From Lepeophtheirus salmonis (lineage: Eukaryota > Arthropoda > Copepoda > Siphonostomatoida > Caligidae), in the NCBI RefSeq assembly GCF_016086655.4, contig NC_052143.2, forward strand, positions 25,683,886 to 25,747,885: a stretch of DNA of 64,000 bases, given 5' to 3'. The notes beneath the pieces were generated by a model. The model worked only from the letters and a program-made list of their open reading frames with translations. It was not told where the DNA came from and ran no database searches. Positions 35,278 to 47,775 of the stretch are shown piece by piece; the first letter of the stretch is position 1, and each line of letters starts with the position of its first letter. The position numbers and the translations under genes are program-made.

Positions 35278-36743
35278 TTTTCGAAATTTAAGAGTTACGT
35301 CATCAGTGGATGACGCAATGATGCTACAAGTTCCGGTTATTTATTATTGTACCATTTTAAATTCGATATTAATTCGGTACCACCATATGAACCGTTATAC
35401 TGACAACACTAGAATCAGGTATGGAATATTTTATGAATAATAATTATTTTTTTACTTATTTACGTTCTCACTAAAACTCTGAACACTGTTACTAGCTTTT
35501 TTTATTGAAAATTTTGAGATATTGCTTTTTGAATTATATTTTTTCTTTCTTAGAAAAAATAACATTGATTTTTGTTCAGGAGGTGTAGCATCCTCCCTTG
35601 ACACCTACACTCCCTAGTCACCATAGCCACATGACTGAGCAAATTCCATGGTTTGAACGCATTAAAATATGGACCGAGAAGTATCAAAGTGATAATTAAT
35701 CCTCCAAATAAGTTTGTCGGAAAATTTGACAACATCTGTGATAGTCCGTAAACAGCACATCGTGAATGTCACAAAGTCCAATGAACAAGTCTGTAAAAAG
35801 AATAGAATATTGGAAATGTGGTCATAACTTCAATTTGTTTTTTTTGAGTCATGAAAGATCTTATCTTTTAATGAACAGACATTCACACATCATCAGTACC
35901 ATTTTCCATTAGTTTTACTTACATATGAGTATATATTAAGAGAATAGTCCTAGCGATACATATTTCAAAACTCCGGAATGTTGAAATACACACATCATAA
36001 TTTATCAACATAATACACAAACAATGTGTTTTTGTGTTCATTGTAAAAACTTACATAATATTTATATGTACATATTTTTGTTAAAGACTGAAATTAGTTA
36101 TGCATCAAATTTATGCATTAGTGCCAAAGGGTGGTAGTGATTAATGAGTCTTTTGGCACTGAGCTGACTTATTTTTTTATTAAAAATATAAATAAAAAAA
36201 ATATTTATCTATACATAGGTTACGTGACATCATTTGATTTTCTATGTACATGCATAAATTTTTCTTCTTATAGTTGACTAATAGTGTCCTTTTTCATAAT
36301 TTGAAACTCTTTCTTTTTGTCTGAGCATTTGTGCCATAAAAATAAGAAACAAACCTCCTTGGAGGTCCTTTTGAAAAAAAATAAAAAATGAAATATCCAT
36401 GTTAATTAAATGCCCTTGATATCAACACTTAACTATATACCAACGCTGTATAACTAATGCATGCTGAATGAATAGTTGAAAATGCACAAAAATGACCATT
36501 CTTTTGGTAAATATTTTTTCTTTTTGTAAATTAGCAGTATGTATAAATTGACTATTTTTTGAACAAAAGCAATAATCGTTTTACGGTTGTAAATTCACAA
36601 AAATCCCGTTCGTCATATATATAGATATTGTAATTTCGTCTCGTACAACTATTTTATCTTTAGTTATAGGTGCATATATACACGAAGGTCATTTTATTAA
36701 GAGATGTAATTCTTAATACATCTACTAGACATTTTTACTTTAC
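35278..36743. other. AT-rich DNA, no gene recognised
   Basis: Nothing recognised. An imperfect inverted repeat, GTGCCAAAGG ... CTTTTGGCAC, lies at 36121-36160. Confidence 0.4.
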
Positions 36744-37319
36744 CAGAGACGTCCACAGGGGGTGGGCTGGAGGGGTTTAATATTTGAAATTTTTAGGATA
36801 TTCTTTTTTTGTGAACTGTTGTGGTTTTTTGAATTTTTTTTCCAAAAAATTTAATTTTTGGAACTGCTGTGGACTTTTAATTTTTTTTCTAAAAAGTTGA
36901 ATTTTTTGCTAACAGTTGTGATTTTTTTAATTTTTTTTCAAAAAATTTAATACTTTTTAAACAGTAGTGAATTTTTTTTTTTTTTTTTTTGAAAAAATTT
37001 AATTTTTGCGAATAGCTAGTGAGTTTTCAAGTTTTTTCCGAAAAGTTTAAAATTTTATTTCTATAAATACCTATGGATTTTTAGAAAAGAATTTAATATT
37101 TGAAATTTTTTTCCGAAATATTAATTTTTTTGTGAATAGCTGTGAATTTTTGACTTTTTCCCCCATAAATGTAAACTTTTTAGAATAGCTTTGGATTTTA
37201 AAAATTTCCTAATAAATATAATTTTGAAATTTTGTGGATACTGTGAATTTTTGATTTTTTTTTTTTTTTTAAAGTAAAAAATAAACCTTCCCCAATATAT
37301 AATCTTGCGGACGTCCCTG
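36744..37319. mobile_element. R2 foldback-like repeat, copy with both ends
   Basis: Left end CAGAGACGTCCACAGG, followed by the box 'gggtgggctggaggggttta'; the right end reverse-complements to CAGGGACGTCCGCAAG. TTTAC before and CTTAC after match at 4 of 5 positions, like the TAACT pair around 2854-3351. The interior repeats a unit of roughly 50-60 bp (gtgaatagctgtgaatttttga, broken here) at least six times with T runs between. No ORF. Confidence 0.7.
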
Positions 37320-38670
37320 CTTACACTGCACAATATGTATAGTTTTTGATACATTTTGATAGAAAATTAGGCTTTATAAATACTTTGGATTGTGCATGTA
37401 ATGCAATTTTTCATTAATTTACAATCGAATTTTTTTCTTTTTCTTTATCTGTTAAAAAATAGTTATTACTTACTCAAAATTTTGATGATTCCTTTTTAAG
37501 TCCCTTTTACGAATCAAATGCTTGAAAATAAACACAGTACAAACAAGAAGCTCCATGAATATTTTTAATACTGTTTTGGCAGCCACAAGAAAAATGTCTT
37601 ATAAAAGTAATATAAAATTTAGTTCTACCTTTAATCTGCATATATAGATATAGAATAAATTTGGTTAATGATTGGATGATGAATATAATCATTCCCTACA
37701 AAAAATCCTTTGTCGAGTGCAACCATAATTTAATTTGCTTTTTAAGCTAAAGAAGCTCTAGAATACAATGGTTTAACGATTTAAAGAGGCCCACTTACAA
37801 ATATTTAAACATGATTTTTTTCTTCTTCATATAACATATCCATATAGATAAGTCTTCCAGACTTCATTTAATGAGTCTGAATCATAAAAAAGAATATTCC
37901 CATTCAAGGTCAGTTATAGTATACATACAACATGTAGACTGCATAGGTATGTATGTATATTGCAGAAGAAACATTTTTGTCGTTATCGGAGTTTTTTTCC
38001 ATTGTTATTTCCAAGGAGCATTAACACACAGGCACGTTATCTGAGTTATTACCACATTTATATGTATGTTCAAAAATTAGAGGGGGCCCCTCTCTAATTT
38101 TGTATGTTGAGAGCCTTTCCTGTAGAGTTCTCCTTCATGAAATTAAACAAATTTCCTTCAACCCCATATTGTGAGGCTTAACCATTTAAATATGGTTTAC
38201 TTTTTACTGTTGTTTCTCCTTGGTAATTTTTTTTTTTTTGCAAATAAAAAGGTTTATAAAATCTGCTACATAAATTAAACAATTTCTTTTGTAGAACAGA
38301 GGTTACATAAAGTGTGTATAACATTTAATATTTTTCCTACTGTCCATTTACTCAGCTTTTTTCCGAATGATTTCAATTAATGCAAATGATTTAGACATTT
38401 TGATAATGATTTAGATATTGACTATTGCTATTAAACAACTTTTTGAGAACAAACTATAAACAAACTTTTATTTTAAGGAGACCCTACAATTATTAGGTCA
38501 AGAAAAAGTTATGAGCGTTAATTTGCTAGATATCTCTAGTGAGCTATATCTCTCGATAAATATATTGCATCAAAAAAAGCTTAAAGTATGCTTAAAGGCT
38601 AAGCGTACACTTAAAAAAATCATTTACAGTTTTGGGTTTGTTGAAGCCAGTTGTGTGTTATAGCATTCCA
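37320..38670. other. AT-rich DNA, no gene recognised
   Basis: Nothing recognised. Confidence 0.4.
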
Positions 38671-38898
38671 AAATGGAAGCAAAAAAGGAGGAAATTCGAT
38701 AAATACGATTAAGTTGAAAAGGTGGAGCAGATGGTAAAAAAATTGTGTTGTTTATGGACCAAATACAAGAGGAAAACGGTGGTTCCAAAGATTCGGTTCT
38801 GTTAATAAGGACTTCGAAGATGAAGCACGCTGTGGCCGTCTAATCATCGGATATCATCGAGTTGGCCGTCATGTGATCAATTACCATTTGCATATCAT
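38671..38898 (+). pseudogene. Mariner transposase N-terminal relic (SETMAR-like clade)
   Basis: Starts MEAKKEEIR at 38671, then stops, and in a shifted frame reads VYGPNTRGKRWFQRFGSVNK then DFEDEARCGRLI, matching the paired HTH region usually read VYGxxxVSxRTCQRWFxRFxxGxFDxxDxxRSGRP. Nothing of the DDE domain follows and no inverted repeat was found. Stop codons and the frame change show decay. Confidence 0.75.
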
Positions 38899-41800
38899 TA
38901 CTTGTCCGACTATGTTTCAACTTGTACACGACCTATACGAATCATTCCATGGAAATTTTATACTTTTTTTTAATCCAATTTGATACGTCAAGATAACTAT
39001 TGTCTGTAAACTCAAAAATGAAATTGCTGATCTGTAACTAAATCAATCTCTGAGTTCTGAGCTCTTTTTCATGATAAATTTAATCAATAATTGCCTTGAA
39101 CACCCTTGCATTTTGGATTGTAGTACATAAATCACTCATCTGATGGATGCATATATATTAAACCATTTGATACTTAGTAAATTATTAAACAAATTACTTG
39201 AAACATCTTTTTTTTCTTTAATAAAAAAAGTATGGTTGACCTTGACTATGTTTTTTTTTTTTTTGACTTACATATTTCAAACATTATATACTCTGATTTT
39301 AAAATCAAAAGGTTAGAATATTTAGTTTATGGGCTTGGAAGATATGAGAAGTTGAATTAGCTCATAAAAATAAAATTATACTATATAATTTCACATTTAA
39401 TGGTTTTTTAGAGGTGTAATGCTTATAAAGTTAAGCAAATGAATAGATACCCATAGGTGCAATTTTTGGTAGACTAATAATATCAAGCATTTTATGAAGG
39501 AAAAAAAGCACACACTATTGTAATTAATAATACATTCACTAAATATGGATGTGACCATAAAAGAACAGTGCAACTAGACGATGTAATGTATGATTTTGTT
39601 AAAAATAGGACGCAATTCCTCTTTGGGGAGTCCTCATTCATAATATATTATACCTACATATTAAAATCAGTTCTGGCACCCCCATATCAATCAAATTATT
39701 ACTCCATTACTTGAGCAGGAATACATTTTTGGTCTTTTTTTTCCTTCGGAAAAAATTTAACTTCTTTATTGGGAGAGAGGACAATAAACAGTAATCATTT
39801 TAGAGTATAATTCCAGGTAAGATCCTCTACTGTAGACTTCCCCACATCTCAGACTATATTTCACTTTTTGTACACTCTAAAATATGAAAGTTTTGATCCA
39901 ATGTAGTACAGTCACCGAAACTGCTTCCTCCCTGAAATATGCACTGGTCAGACAAGTTAAAAATGTTGTAGCCTGTCTTCCATAAGCACGATGTGTCTCA
40001 AAATATTTATAGGACTTTCATGAAGGAGTGATTTAACCATATGCACGGGAACATGGGGCTAAAGCTATATTGACCTCTCCTTTACTTTACAAAAAAGTAA
40101 AGGGAATGAAATGTTGTATGTTTAGTGTCATTTTCAAAGGTTTCTCCATCACCCTTTGATCTCACCCAAATAATGGTAGTAAGATATATAATGGGTTGAT
40201 GAAGAAATGATTATTTTTATTACATTGGCTTTCCTCTAATTAATTAGTTAGTTCATTATTTAAAAGTAAAAGTTTTTGAATTTAATGCAAATACATTGGA
40301 ATAAATTAAAATAAATAAATTCTTAAAAGAATATTAATAATTACTTTCCTACTTTTTATTTTTATTTTCCCAGAATATAAATCATAAACTTGATTTTGTT
40401 GTGCATATTTTTGAAAGCTCAAGCAACCATAATGACACAGTTCCATATAAATGTGTACTACTAACAAATCATATAATGATGAACCAGGACTTTTGTCAAG
40501 TTTTACAAAATCTTTGTTTTTTACAATTACCAAATTTGAAACAATTTTTTTTTGAGTAATGAGAACGAATAACCTTCTTTCAGAAAAAAAAATAGTAAGA
40601 AATAAATAAATTTTCTGAAATTTCGACATTAAGAACAATTAAAGTAAGAAGGATATTTTCACTTCTATTACTATAAAAATTCCTAATTCCTTGGCACCTT
40701 TGGTTTTGGTGCCGCTTTATACAGCTCAATATCATTTCACCTTTTATTCACAAAGTTATTTCATTAATAAAAATATAATACAAACATTAAATAACTCTTT
40801 TTAACTCAAACTTTGATTAAGAAAAACAAACAAAACCATTTATTGACAATCTTATTAATGAAATTTGATTCTTCTTTAGATTGAGTGAATGAGGCCTTGG
40901 AGGAAGGCTCAGGTTACCTCATGATGGATTGAAAGAGGAAGCACTGATTTGATTATTCTATAGGAGCCTACCAGTATAAGATAAGGGATAGTGTTGAATG
41001 GGAATGTACTTTGGTACAATGTAGTGTTTCTACTTTTTCGATGAGAGTGACACCGATAATCTCTGAAGTGATTCCCTTGTTCCTCTTTCCTTATGGTAAC
41101 ATGATACTGTAACACGTAGATTTACGGTTAACTTCTTAGAAAGTTTGGGGGAGAGGAGGACGACTGAACATTTAAAAAAACATGGCTAATAATAGCTTAA
41201 GTATTATTTTACTCGTGATGATTATATATTTTATTATTTTTTCCTCCATTTCTGGTTGGATTTTCTTAATGCTACACACGGCAGGAATGAACCACAATAT
41301 TTGACATAAAAAATATTATTTTTTTTACACATCAATAGAGTAATTTCTGCTTTTGTACACTTGGTATTATGCCACTTTGTCCATATGGTTAGAATGGAAA
41401 TCTTCCATGCCCCTTTTTTTGTAAGAAGGGCATCCTTATAGTCATCGTTGGAGGTATCTGGGATAAAAATACAAATCAAATATGTATACGATTTAATTCA
41501 ATGGTAATTAATTATTCAGTTTTTTCATATCTTTATTTTATGATCAAAGCCATTAAATGGTGGTAGGCACAAATGCGAATTGCATGTAAAGTCAAAGGGA
41601 ATGTATAAATTGATTTTATTTTATGGAATAGATTAAGTACATCAAATATTTAGAATCATTCACAAAGGAGAGCGAACTGGGAAAAAATACAAAAATCAAT
41701 TATTTAGAATCAGATAGGACTTTTAATATGTACATACATTGATTATACCAATTAATTTCCTTAATGCGACCGGCTATTAATTTGTATTTTTCTTGGTTAT

Positions 41801-42201
41801 TTTTTTTCATCCTAGTAAAGAGATTATTATTCTCAAAAGATGGAAGTTGATCTTTCAAAAATTTATACCATGGATAATTACCGATTAAGGTTTAATGGTT
41901 AGGAATCAGAAAAATAAACACAACTACGTATAGGTATAATTAAGTATATTTGATGTGATACCAATTACCCACTCTACATACATAGGTCAGGGTTTCCCTA
42001 ATTCCCAAATACTGAATTACATACCTTTACTTGGAGATTCTACCAACCTTCTTTCCAACATTGTGCACATTTGGGATATTCAATGGTTATCTTCCTAATT
42101 ATTATGTTTTTGCTCCATGAAATGGAGTTTTGTACCGGTATTTTGTATGTTCATAACAATGTTTGAGTTATTGAGTTTTACATCAACTTCAATCATATGT
42201 A
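38899..42201. other. Long AT-rich stretch, no gene recognised
   Basis: About 3.3 kb without a recognisable gene or element end. Open frames at 40306-40638, 40909-41115 and 41234-41479 (minus) show no known domain. Confidence 0.4.
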
Positions 42202-42804
42202 TGAGGGTCGTTTGAAAAGTCCTTGCAAAGTCCGAGAGATGGCATTACTGGTGTGTATCTCGAGTTGGAACCCTATTTCCAGTAATTTTACGACCACAAA
42301 TGTTGAGGAGTGAGCTGGTGCATTGTCATCATGGAAAATGAATTTATCGTGGTCCAATCCTGGGCATTTTTATGTAGCTCGGTTTTCGAACGGTCCAATA
42401 ACAATAAATAATATACAAATTTAATAGTTTTTATTTCATACGATTCCTGTTTTACTTATTATATCATTCTTTAGTATTTTTTTTTATCGTTTTTAAATGG
42501 ATTTCGATTATGAATTGTTTTTTTATTTTGGTTAAGAAAGTAAATGTATATATATATATAAATAGGTTTACCCTTTTCCAGAGAGTCGATAAGGATTATT
42601 CCTTGCAAATCCAAAAGACTGTCGTCATAATCTCTCCGGCTGATTCCTCGATTCAAACGAAAGCCAAACAGAAATAAATCGTTTGATCTGGCTGAAAATT
42701 GTTGAATGTTCTTCCAAGGGATCAAACTAACCTAACATAACTTCGATACCCCCAGTATTGTCATTTCTTGGACTTTACATGGACTTTTCAAATGACCCCC
42801 CTTA
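42202..42804 (-). mobile_element. Mariner family-3 deletion derivative
   Basis: Inverted ends GAGGGTCGTTTGAAAAGTCC and, from the right, GGGGGGTCATTTGAAAAGTC, followed by matching GTCCGAGAGATG / GTCCAAGAAATG and a TATCGAAGTTATG segment; TA flanks both ends. The minus strand encodes transposase pieces: LLDLQGIILIDSLEKGKPI (about 42573-42632), then, after AT-rich filler with a TA repeat, HDDNAPAHSSTFVVVKLLEI (about 42262-42340), the second catalytic Asp box of SETMAR-like mariners (HHDNAPAH). N-terminal domains and the third Asp are gone. The isolated end at 13733-13828 belongs to the same family. Confidence 0.75.
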
Positions 42805-43029
42805 TAAGAGACTACAGAAGCTATTATAAATAGTGTTGGATTTTATTTATGACTACCAAATTCAATCAAGTTGGAGTAAATACTTCCACAATGAAGTTGT
42901 ATGTTTGTTGGTCCCCAATATTACAGCGAAAGGAGCTTTTCGATTTTGGTCTAACTTGGTACGAAAATTAAATCAGGTCACAGCCCGAGTTCATTAAATT
43001 TTGAGAGATGAAGGTCAAGGCTACTCAAA

Positions 43030-43448
43030 TAGGGGCGTCCGTAGGGTGTGGGCTGGAGGGGTTGTAGTCCCCCCCCACCGAATTAACGAATTTTTGGGTT
43101 TTATTATTATTTTTTTTTTTTTTGTAATTTGTGCAAATTAGCAAAAACTTTAATATTTGAAATTTTTCCAATAAAAAAAATAATTTTTTGTGAATAGCTG
43201 TAATGTTTTAAAATTATTTTCGAAAAAATATAATTTTGGATTTTTTTTTTTGAATAGTTATGGATTTTTGAAAATTGTTTCCAAAAGATTTAATGATTAA
43301 AATTTCAAACTTTTTAACAAAAAATTTAATTTTATCTGAATAGCTATGGATTTTTGAAATTTTTGTGAATAACTACAGATTTTTTTTTTTTCAAACAAAT
43401 TCCAAAAAAACAAGCTGCTCCTAAAATATAATCTTGAAGACTCCTATG
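43030..43448. mobile_element. R2 repeat, copy with both edges
   Basis: The left edge TAGGGGCGTCCGTAGG is followed by GTGGGCTGGAGGGGTTGTAG and a C run; the right edge is AATATAATCTTGAAGACTCC. R2 words fill the interior (gtgaatagctgtaatgtttt, gaatagctatggatttttga). No target duplication is visible. Confidence 0.6.
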
Positions 43449-45416
43449 ATTAAACGTTGATTAAAATGCATAATCGATCATAACTCTATGAAAAAACGTA
43501 TATGAAGCTGAAATTCGGGTCATTATGTGGGTTTAATGTATTTAATGTTATGTGTGACCTCGACATCTCAAAATTTAATGACCTCTTACTGTGACCATAT
43601 ATAATCTTCTTACAAAGTTTTAACTTTTTCCCTAATCTTTCTTACGAGCCAGCCAACCAAAAAACAAATTGATGAGAAAACAAAACTTTGCTGCCAGAGG
43701 TTACTACTCAATAAAAATGTGGAAAGAACTGAAGAGGAAATTAATATATACTCAAATACTTTGAGTTTTTATCATTTGAGTATGTGAAATAATATTTCAG
43801 GGGTAAGTTCGAGTAGTTTTCAGAAAATTGTCGAATTCAGTAATGCATTTTATTTTTAGTTTGTGTACTTTCCGAATCTAAAACTACTATTAAATACGTG
43901 AAACCACAAAAAGTGTGATTAAATGCTTAAAATAATTAAGCAATGCCATATATGCCATGTTTTAATCAAAACTGTATGCTTCTGTCAATCTCCGGACCAT
44001 AATTATAGATGGAGTTTGAAATTTATTTTAAATGCCCAAAATTGTGCTTATTTACGTATAAATGATATAAAATATACATGTTTATATCGTGAAACTTTGC
44101 CTATGACCATGATAATATCCAAGAAGTTGAACGTTAATGCTTGAAAAATACTTTACATTTATGAAACGGACATCCCTCTCCTACATGAGCCATTGTTTGC
44201 AAAAATTACATTGATCTTGATACAGACAAATACATAAAAGTTATTCCAATCATAATAAAGATGCAGTGCTTGAAATGGATAAGTTAGAGCTGTGAACTTT
44301 ATTGATCCTGATTTCCATGATGTTAGTTTACGTCATAAGTATATAATGGTTACGGATATCACCATAATTGTTCAAATATGTACCCAATATGTCCCAAAAA
44401 CAATGCAAATGTATATAACATGTACATATTCTGCTTATATGGGTTATTTCTTTGCTTTCTATCCTTGTCCACTCCAAATATAAAGTATCAAAACCTCATT
44501 TCCCAAGATGGGTAAGATGTTTTACGTCCACCAGCATTCATTTTAATCATAAAACACTATGAATCGGCTTCTTTTTTATTACATTTCTCAAATGCAAAAG
44601 TTTAGGCATGGGTAAGAGAAAAGGACCTGAGGAAATATTTTTCCTCGTTATGACTACATTTTGCTATTGAATAAATATTGAAAATATTAGCATTAGAGAA
44701 ATCAAGGGAAAAAGTTCAATCAAATAAAGTTACATATCCCTATAAAGCTAAAAAAGGACTCCTTTAACATATTTACTTAATATACATACTTTTTTTATTT
44801 ATTTGCTATCTTGAATTTACTACGAATTGATAAGTTAATATATTATTTTTGAGAGCTGTTTAATTCTTAATATCTATTAAACTATGGACTCTAATTTTTT
44901 TAAACAGGGTTTTATTACTTCTAGATGTAAAACAGATCATCTGAATTATGAAAAAAACAGAAAATGTGTAGTATGTTTACACAAGTTCCCATCGCATCTC
45001 ACGGTTAGATAAATAGCCCATGAAAAAAGTTAGGACCGATTATAATTATCTGTTGAATTCCTTAAAATAGGTAATAGATGTGTGTCCCTTTCTGTACCAT
45101 CAGATAATTTACATATAGTAGTTTTATTTGTAAGCAACTGGTATGAAGAAATTTGAAAAATCGATATCCACGTATAGAATTAATTCTTATATTTAAATTA
45201 TTTACTTGCTGCAGCCACTACTCGGCAAATGTATATGTAAAAGATTAAAGGTTCATTGTTTTCAAAATAAATTTTGTTTCAAAAAAGAGAGATAAGGCTA
45301 TAACCAAAAAAAAAAAACTTTGATTAGAAGGATTGCACATCTGATAAAAGAAAAATATCAAAATTGAATGGTGTACTGTAAATATTTATTTGTATTTTAA
45401 CTATTTTATGTATATC
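43449..45416. other. AT-rich DNA, no gene recognised
   Basis: Nothing recognised. Open frames at 43923-44144 and 44292-44483 have no familiar motif. Confidence 0.4.
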
Positions 45417-46244
45417 AAAGAATGGGGCCTCGGATCACCAAACCTAGAGGCTTTGAGGAAAGTGCTGAACTTCTCTTGGTTTACAAGATTGAGGAAAAGC
45501 AGTGATTTCTGGGCGTTGAGGATCAAGATCAAAATTGGTCATGATCTAACTGAAAGGTTATTTATGGGAGCATCGGATCTATTTGGGGTGATGAAAAAAT
45601 GTGGTCAATACTGGAGACAGAGGGGTAGATCGTGGAACTCCAATATGAATAACATTCAACATAGCATGAGCTCTAACGAACTTCTTAGCTTTAATCCAAG
45701 GTTGAGAAGTCGGGACGAGTTTTTAAGGAAAGGAGGACTAACTTCTGTTGGTCAATATTTAGCTCGTGGAGATACGGGGTTAGGTAATTTCTTGTTATTG
45801 AGTAGAACCAAGAAATGAGTCTGAAGCTACCGTTCTAAAAATAGTAACCTCGAGTATTCAACACCCTTCATCATAGCAGATAGAGGATTGGAGAGACTGG
45901 ACATGAAAGAAATGGTAAAAGTATTAAACCCAAAAACAATATTTAAAACCTATTTACCAGATTCCCATCAAAAATGGTTAAAATACCGATTGGTCACCTC
46001 TACTTTATTTAGAAATAAGTCAAAACAAATGGTTGAGTCTAGAATGTGCTTTTTTTTAAAAGAAAACATAGAGACCTCATTCCATTTATTTTATTTATGC
46101 TCAAAAGTAACTCCCATTGTTAATATGGTGGATTGCATTATCATTGAAAAGTACAGCCAAGAACTCTGCCCTTCAGATTGGCTTGTAGCAACATCTTCGA
46201 AATACAAACAGAACCTGAAAATTAAATATATTATCTATCTCTAA
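45417..46244 (+). pseudogene. LINE (L1/Tx1-like) ORF2 C-terminal relic
   Basis: Two open segments in one frame are separated by stops at 45816-45824. The first reads EWGLGSPNLEALRKVLNFSW then FTRLRKSSDFWAL, matching the GGLGLPNLE...WxxRL region downstream of the reverse transcriptase in L1/Tx1-type elements, and later FNPRLRSRDEFLRKGGLTSV then GQYL, matching the usual 'W.N..I...F..W...GI..V.DL' region. The second (from about 45888) reads KWLKYRLVTSTLF then MCFFLKENIETSFHLFYLCS, matching the zinc-binding C-terminal part (C..C...ET..H.F..C). No catalytic RT domain remains upstream, as expected for a 5'-truncated insertion; a clear poly-A tail was not seen. Confidence 0.65.
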
Positions 46245-46540
46245 AGTCCAAGGGATAACATATGGGTTAATAATAAAATCTTGCTTATTCCACAAAGGTT
46301 GGAAGAGTATGTACTCCACTCAATGGAGATCCTAGAAGCCGTGTGTGCCTAGACAGAGATTACAGGAGAATAATGAATTATTACCGTGTATCAGGTTACC
46401 GATGGACCAGGTAATTTTCTAGACAATAATGATTCGGGATAGCTCTTCTGTGTTATTATAAAATTAAATAAATGAAAAAGATTCTTCGTAATGACGTCAA
46501 TATAGAATGATCGATACTACGTCATGTATATAAATATATA
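46245..46540. other. LINE 3' flank or unknown
   Basis: Possibly the 3' untranslated part of the preceding LINE relic; nothing definite. The final TA (46539-46540) is the insertion site of the next mariner. Confidence 0.3.
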
Positions 46541-47773
46541 CAGTGTTCGGAAGCAAAACGTGGACTGTTATTAAATGCTAATTATGTTATTAAAATAGAG
46601 AGGTTTTTTAATTTTTTCCTGCATATTCCGAATTTCCAGTCTTTTCTGCATAAGTAAACAATAATAAACTTTTCTCAAATATTTAATCATGAGTGAGCAA
46701 GAAGCAAAAAGGCAGAGGATATCAGAACTTCTGAATGCGAAAATTGAGGTGGTAAGGATTATGGACATTGGGAAGTGCTCCAGGAGCCTAATTTTCGAGG
46801 TGGCTAAGATGAAAAAGAATGGAAAAGACCTCTCAAGGAAAGAAGGAAGGGGGGGATACAACTTGAAAAGGGGTTCTGAGTTTCTGGGGGACCTGAAGAA
46901 GAAGATCAAGGAGGACCACACAAAATCCATAAATCACCTCTCAAACCAGTTTGACGTGGACGAGGGGACAATCAGGAGGGCTGTGAAGGAGGACTTGGAG
47001 TTGACCCCGTGCCACCTGTTGACGGACACTCTGAAGGAAAGGAGACTGCAAAGGTGCAAGAAAGTTCATGTGTGGATCAAGTTAAATGGACCAGGTCTAA
47101 AACCATCGGAACGACTGATTGCTTGAAGGATCACCAGAAAAGGTCAAGGATGTGTTCCGTACAAAACATACACCCCAAAAAAAAGGTCCTTGGGATCGTG
47201 GCGTCCGACAGCAAGAAGATGCCTCCCTTCTTTTTTAAGGCTTGGGAGAAAATCGCACAAGAGTCCTACTATAAGGTGCTGAGCTTCACCATACTGCCAT
47301 GGCTCAAGGCCACCTACCCAGAAGTCAACTATGTGTGGACCCAAGATGGTGCACCCTCAAACACATCGGCCAAATGCCAGACTTTCTTCCCAGACAACAT
47401 TATTGATTTTTCACCCAAGGACATGTGGCCAACATCTTCACCGGATATGAACCTGTTGGACTTAGCTGTGTGGGGCACTTTGGACAAGGAGACTAACCGG
47501 ACATCTCACCTGAACGTGAACTCCCTTTAAGCCGCCATTGTGAAGGAATGGAACAAATTGTACCAGAAGTTCATCATCAACTCCTGCAAGGCTTTTCAGC
47601 GCCGAGTGGAGGCTGTGATTGCTGCTGAGGGCGGCCATATTGAATCAACATGTTCACAAAGGGCGTGTCTCAAATTTTTGTAAATAAAATATCAAAATTA
47701 TTTATCAAAAAATAAAATTATTGACATTTTTCTAAAATTAGTCATTCAGTCCACGTTTTGCTTCCGAAACCTG
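46541..47773 (+). mobile_element. Mariner element with both terminal inverted repeats, 1233 bp
   Basis: 27-bp inverted ends at 46541-46567 and 47747-47773 match at 25 of 27 positions (left CAGTGTTCGGAAGCAAAACG, right from outside CAGGTTTCGGAAGCAAAACG, both then TGGACTG). TA lies outside each end (46539-46540, 47774-47775). The length is near the usual 1.3 kb of mariners. The single gene inside is broken. This is the best preserved transposon in the window. Confidence 0.9.
46689..47683 (+). pseudogene. Mariner transposase gene, frameshifted
   Basis: The ATG at 46689 opens MSEQEAKRQRISELLNAKIE, the HTH domain, followed by RSLIFEVAKMKKNG, the spacer KEDHTKSINHLSNQFDVDEG then TIRRAVKEDLELTP, and KERRLQRCKK. 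Around 47085-47180 homology passes through at least two other frames (GSPEKVKDVFRTKH in one), and the first catalytic Asp box (FSDEKIFTVD) is not intact; only VDQV is visible. The DDE domain then runs in the frame read through 47009-47530: KKVLGIVASDSKKMPPFFFK, ESYYKVLSFTILPWLKATYP, VWTQDGAPSNTS (second Asp), SSPDMNLLDLAVWG (third Asp, 32 residues later). A stop at 47528-47530 interrupts it, and the C-terminus follows as AAIVKEWNKLYQKFIINSC then FQRRVEAVIAAEGGHIE; the usual stop after it is lost and reading ends at 47681-47683. No active protein is expected. Confidence 0.85.
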
Positions 47774-47775
47774 TA

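Noticed and set aside
46571..46930. 119-codon minus-strand open frame
   Set aside because: Antisense to the N-terminal coding part of the mariner at 46541-47773.
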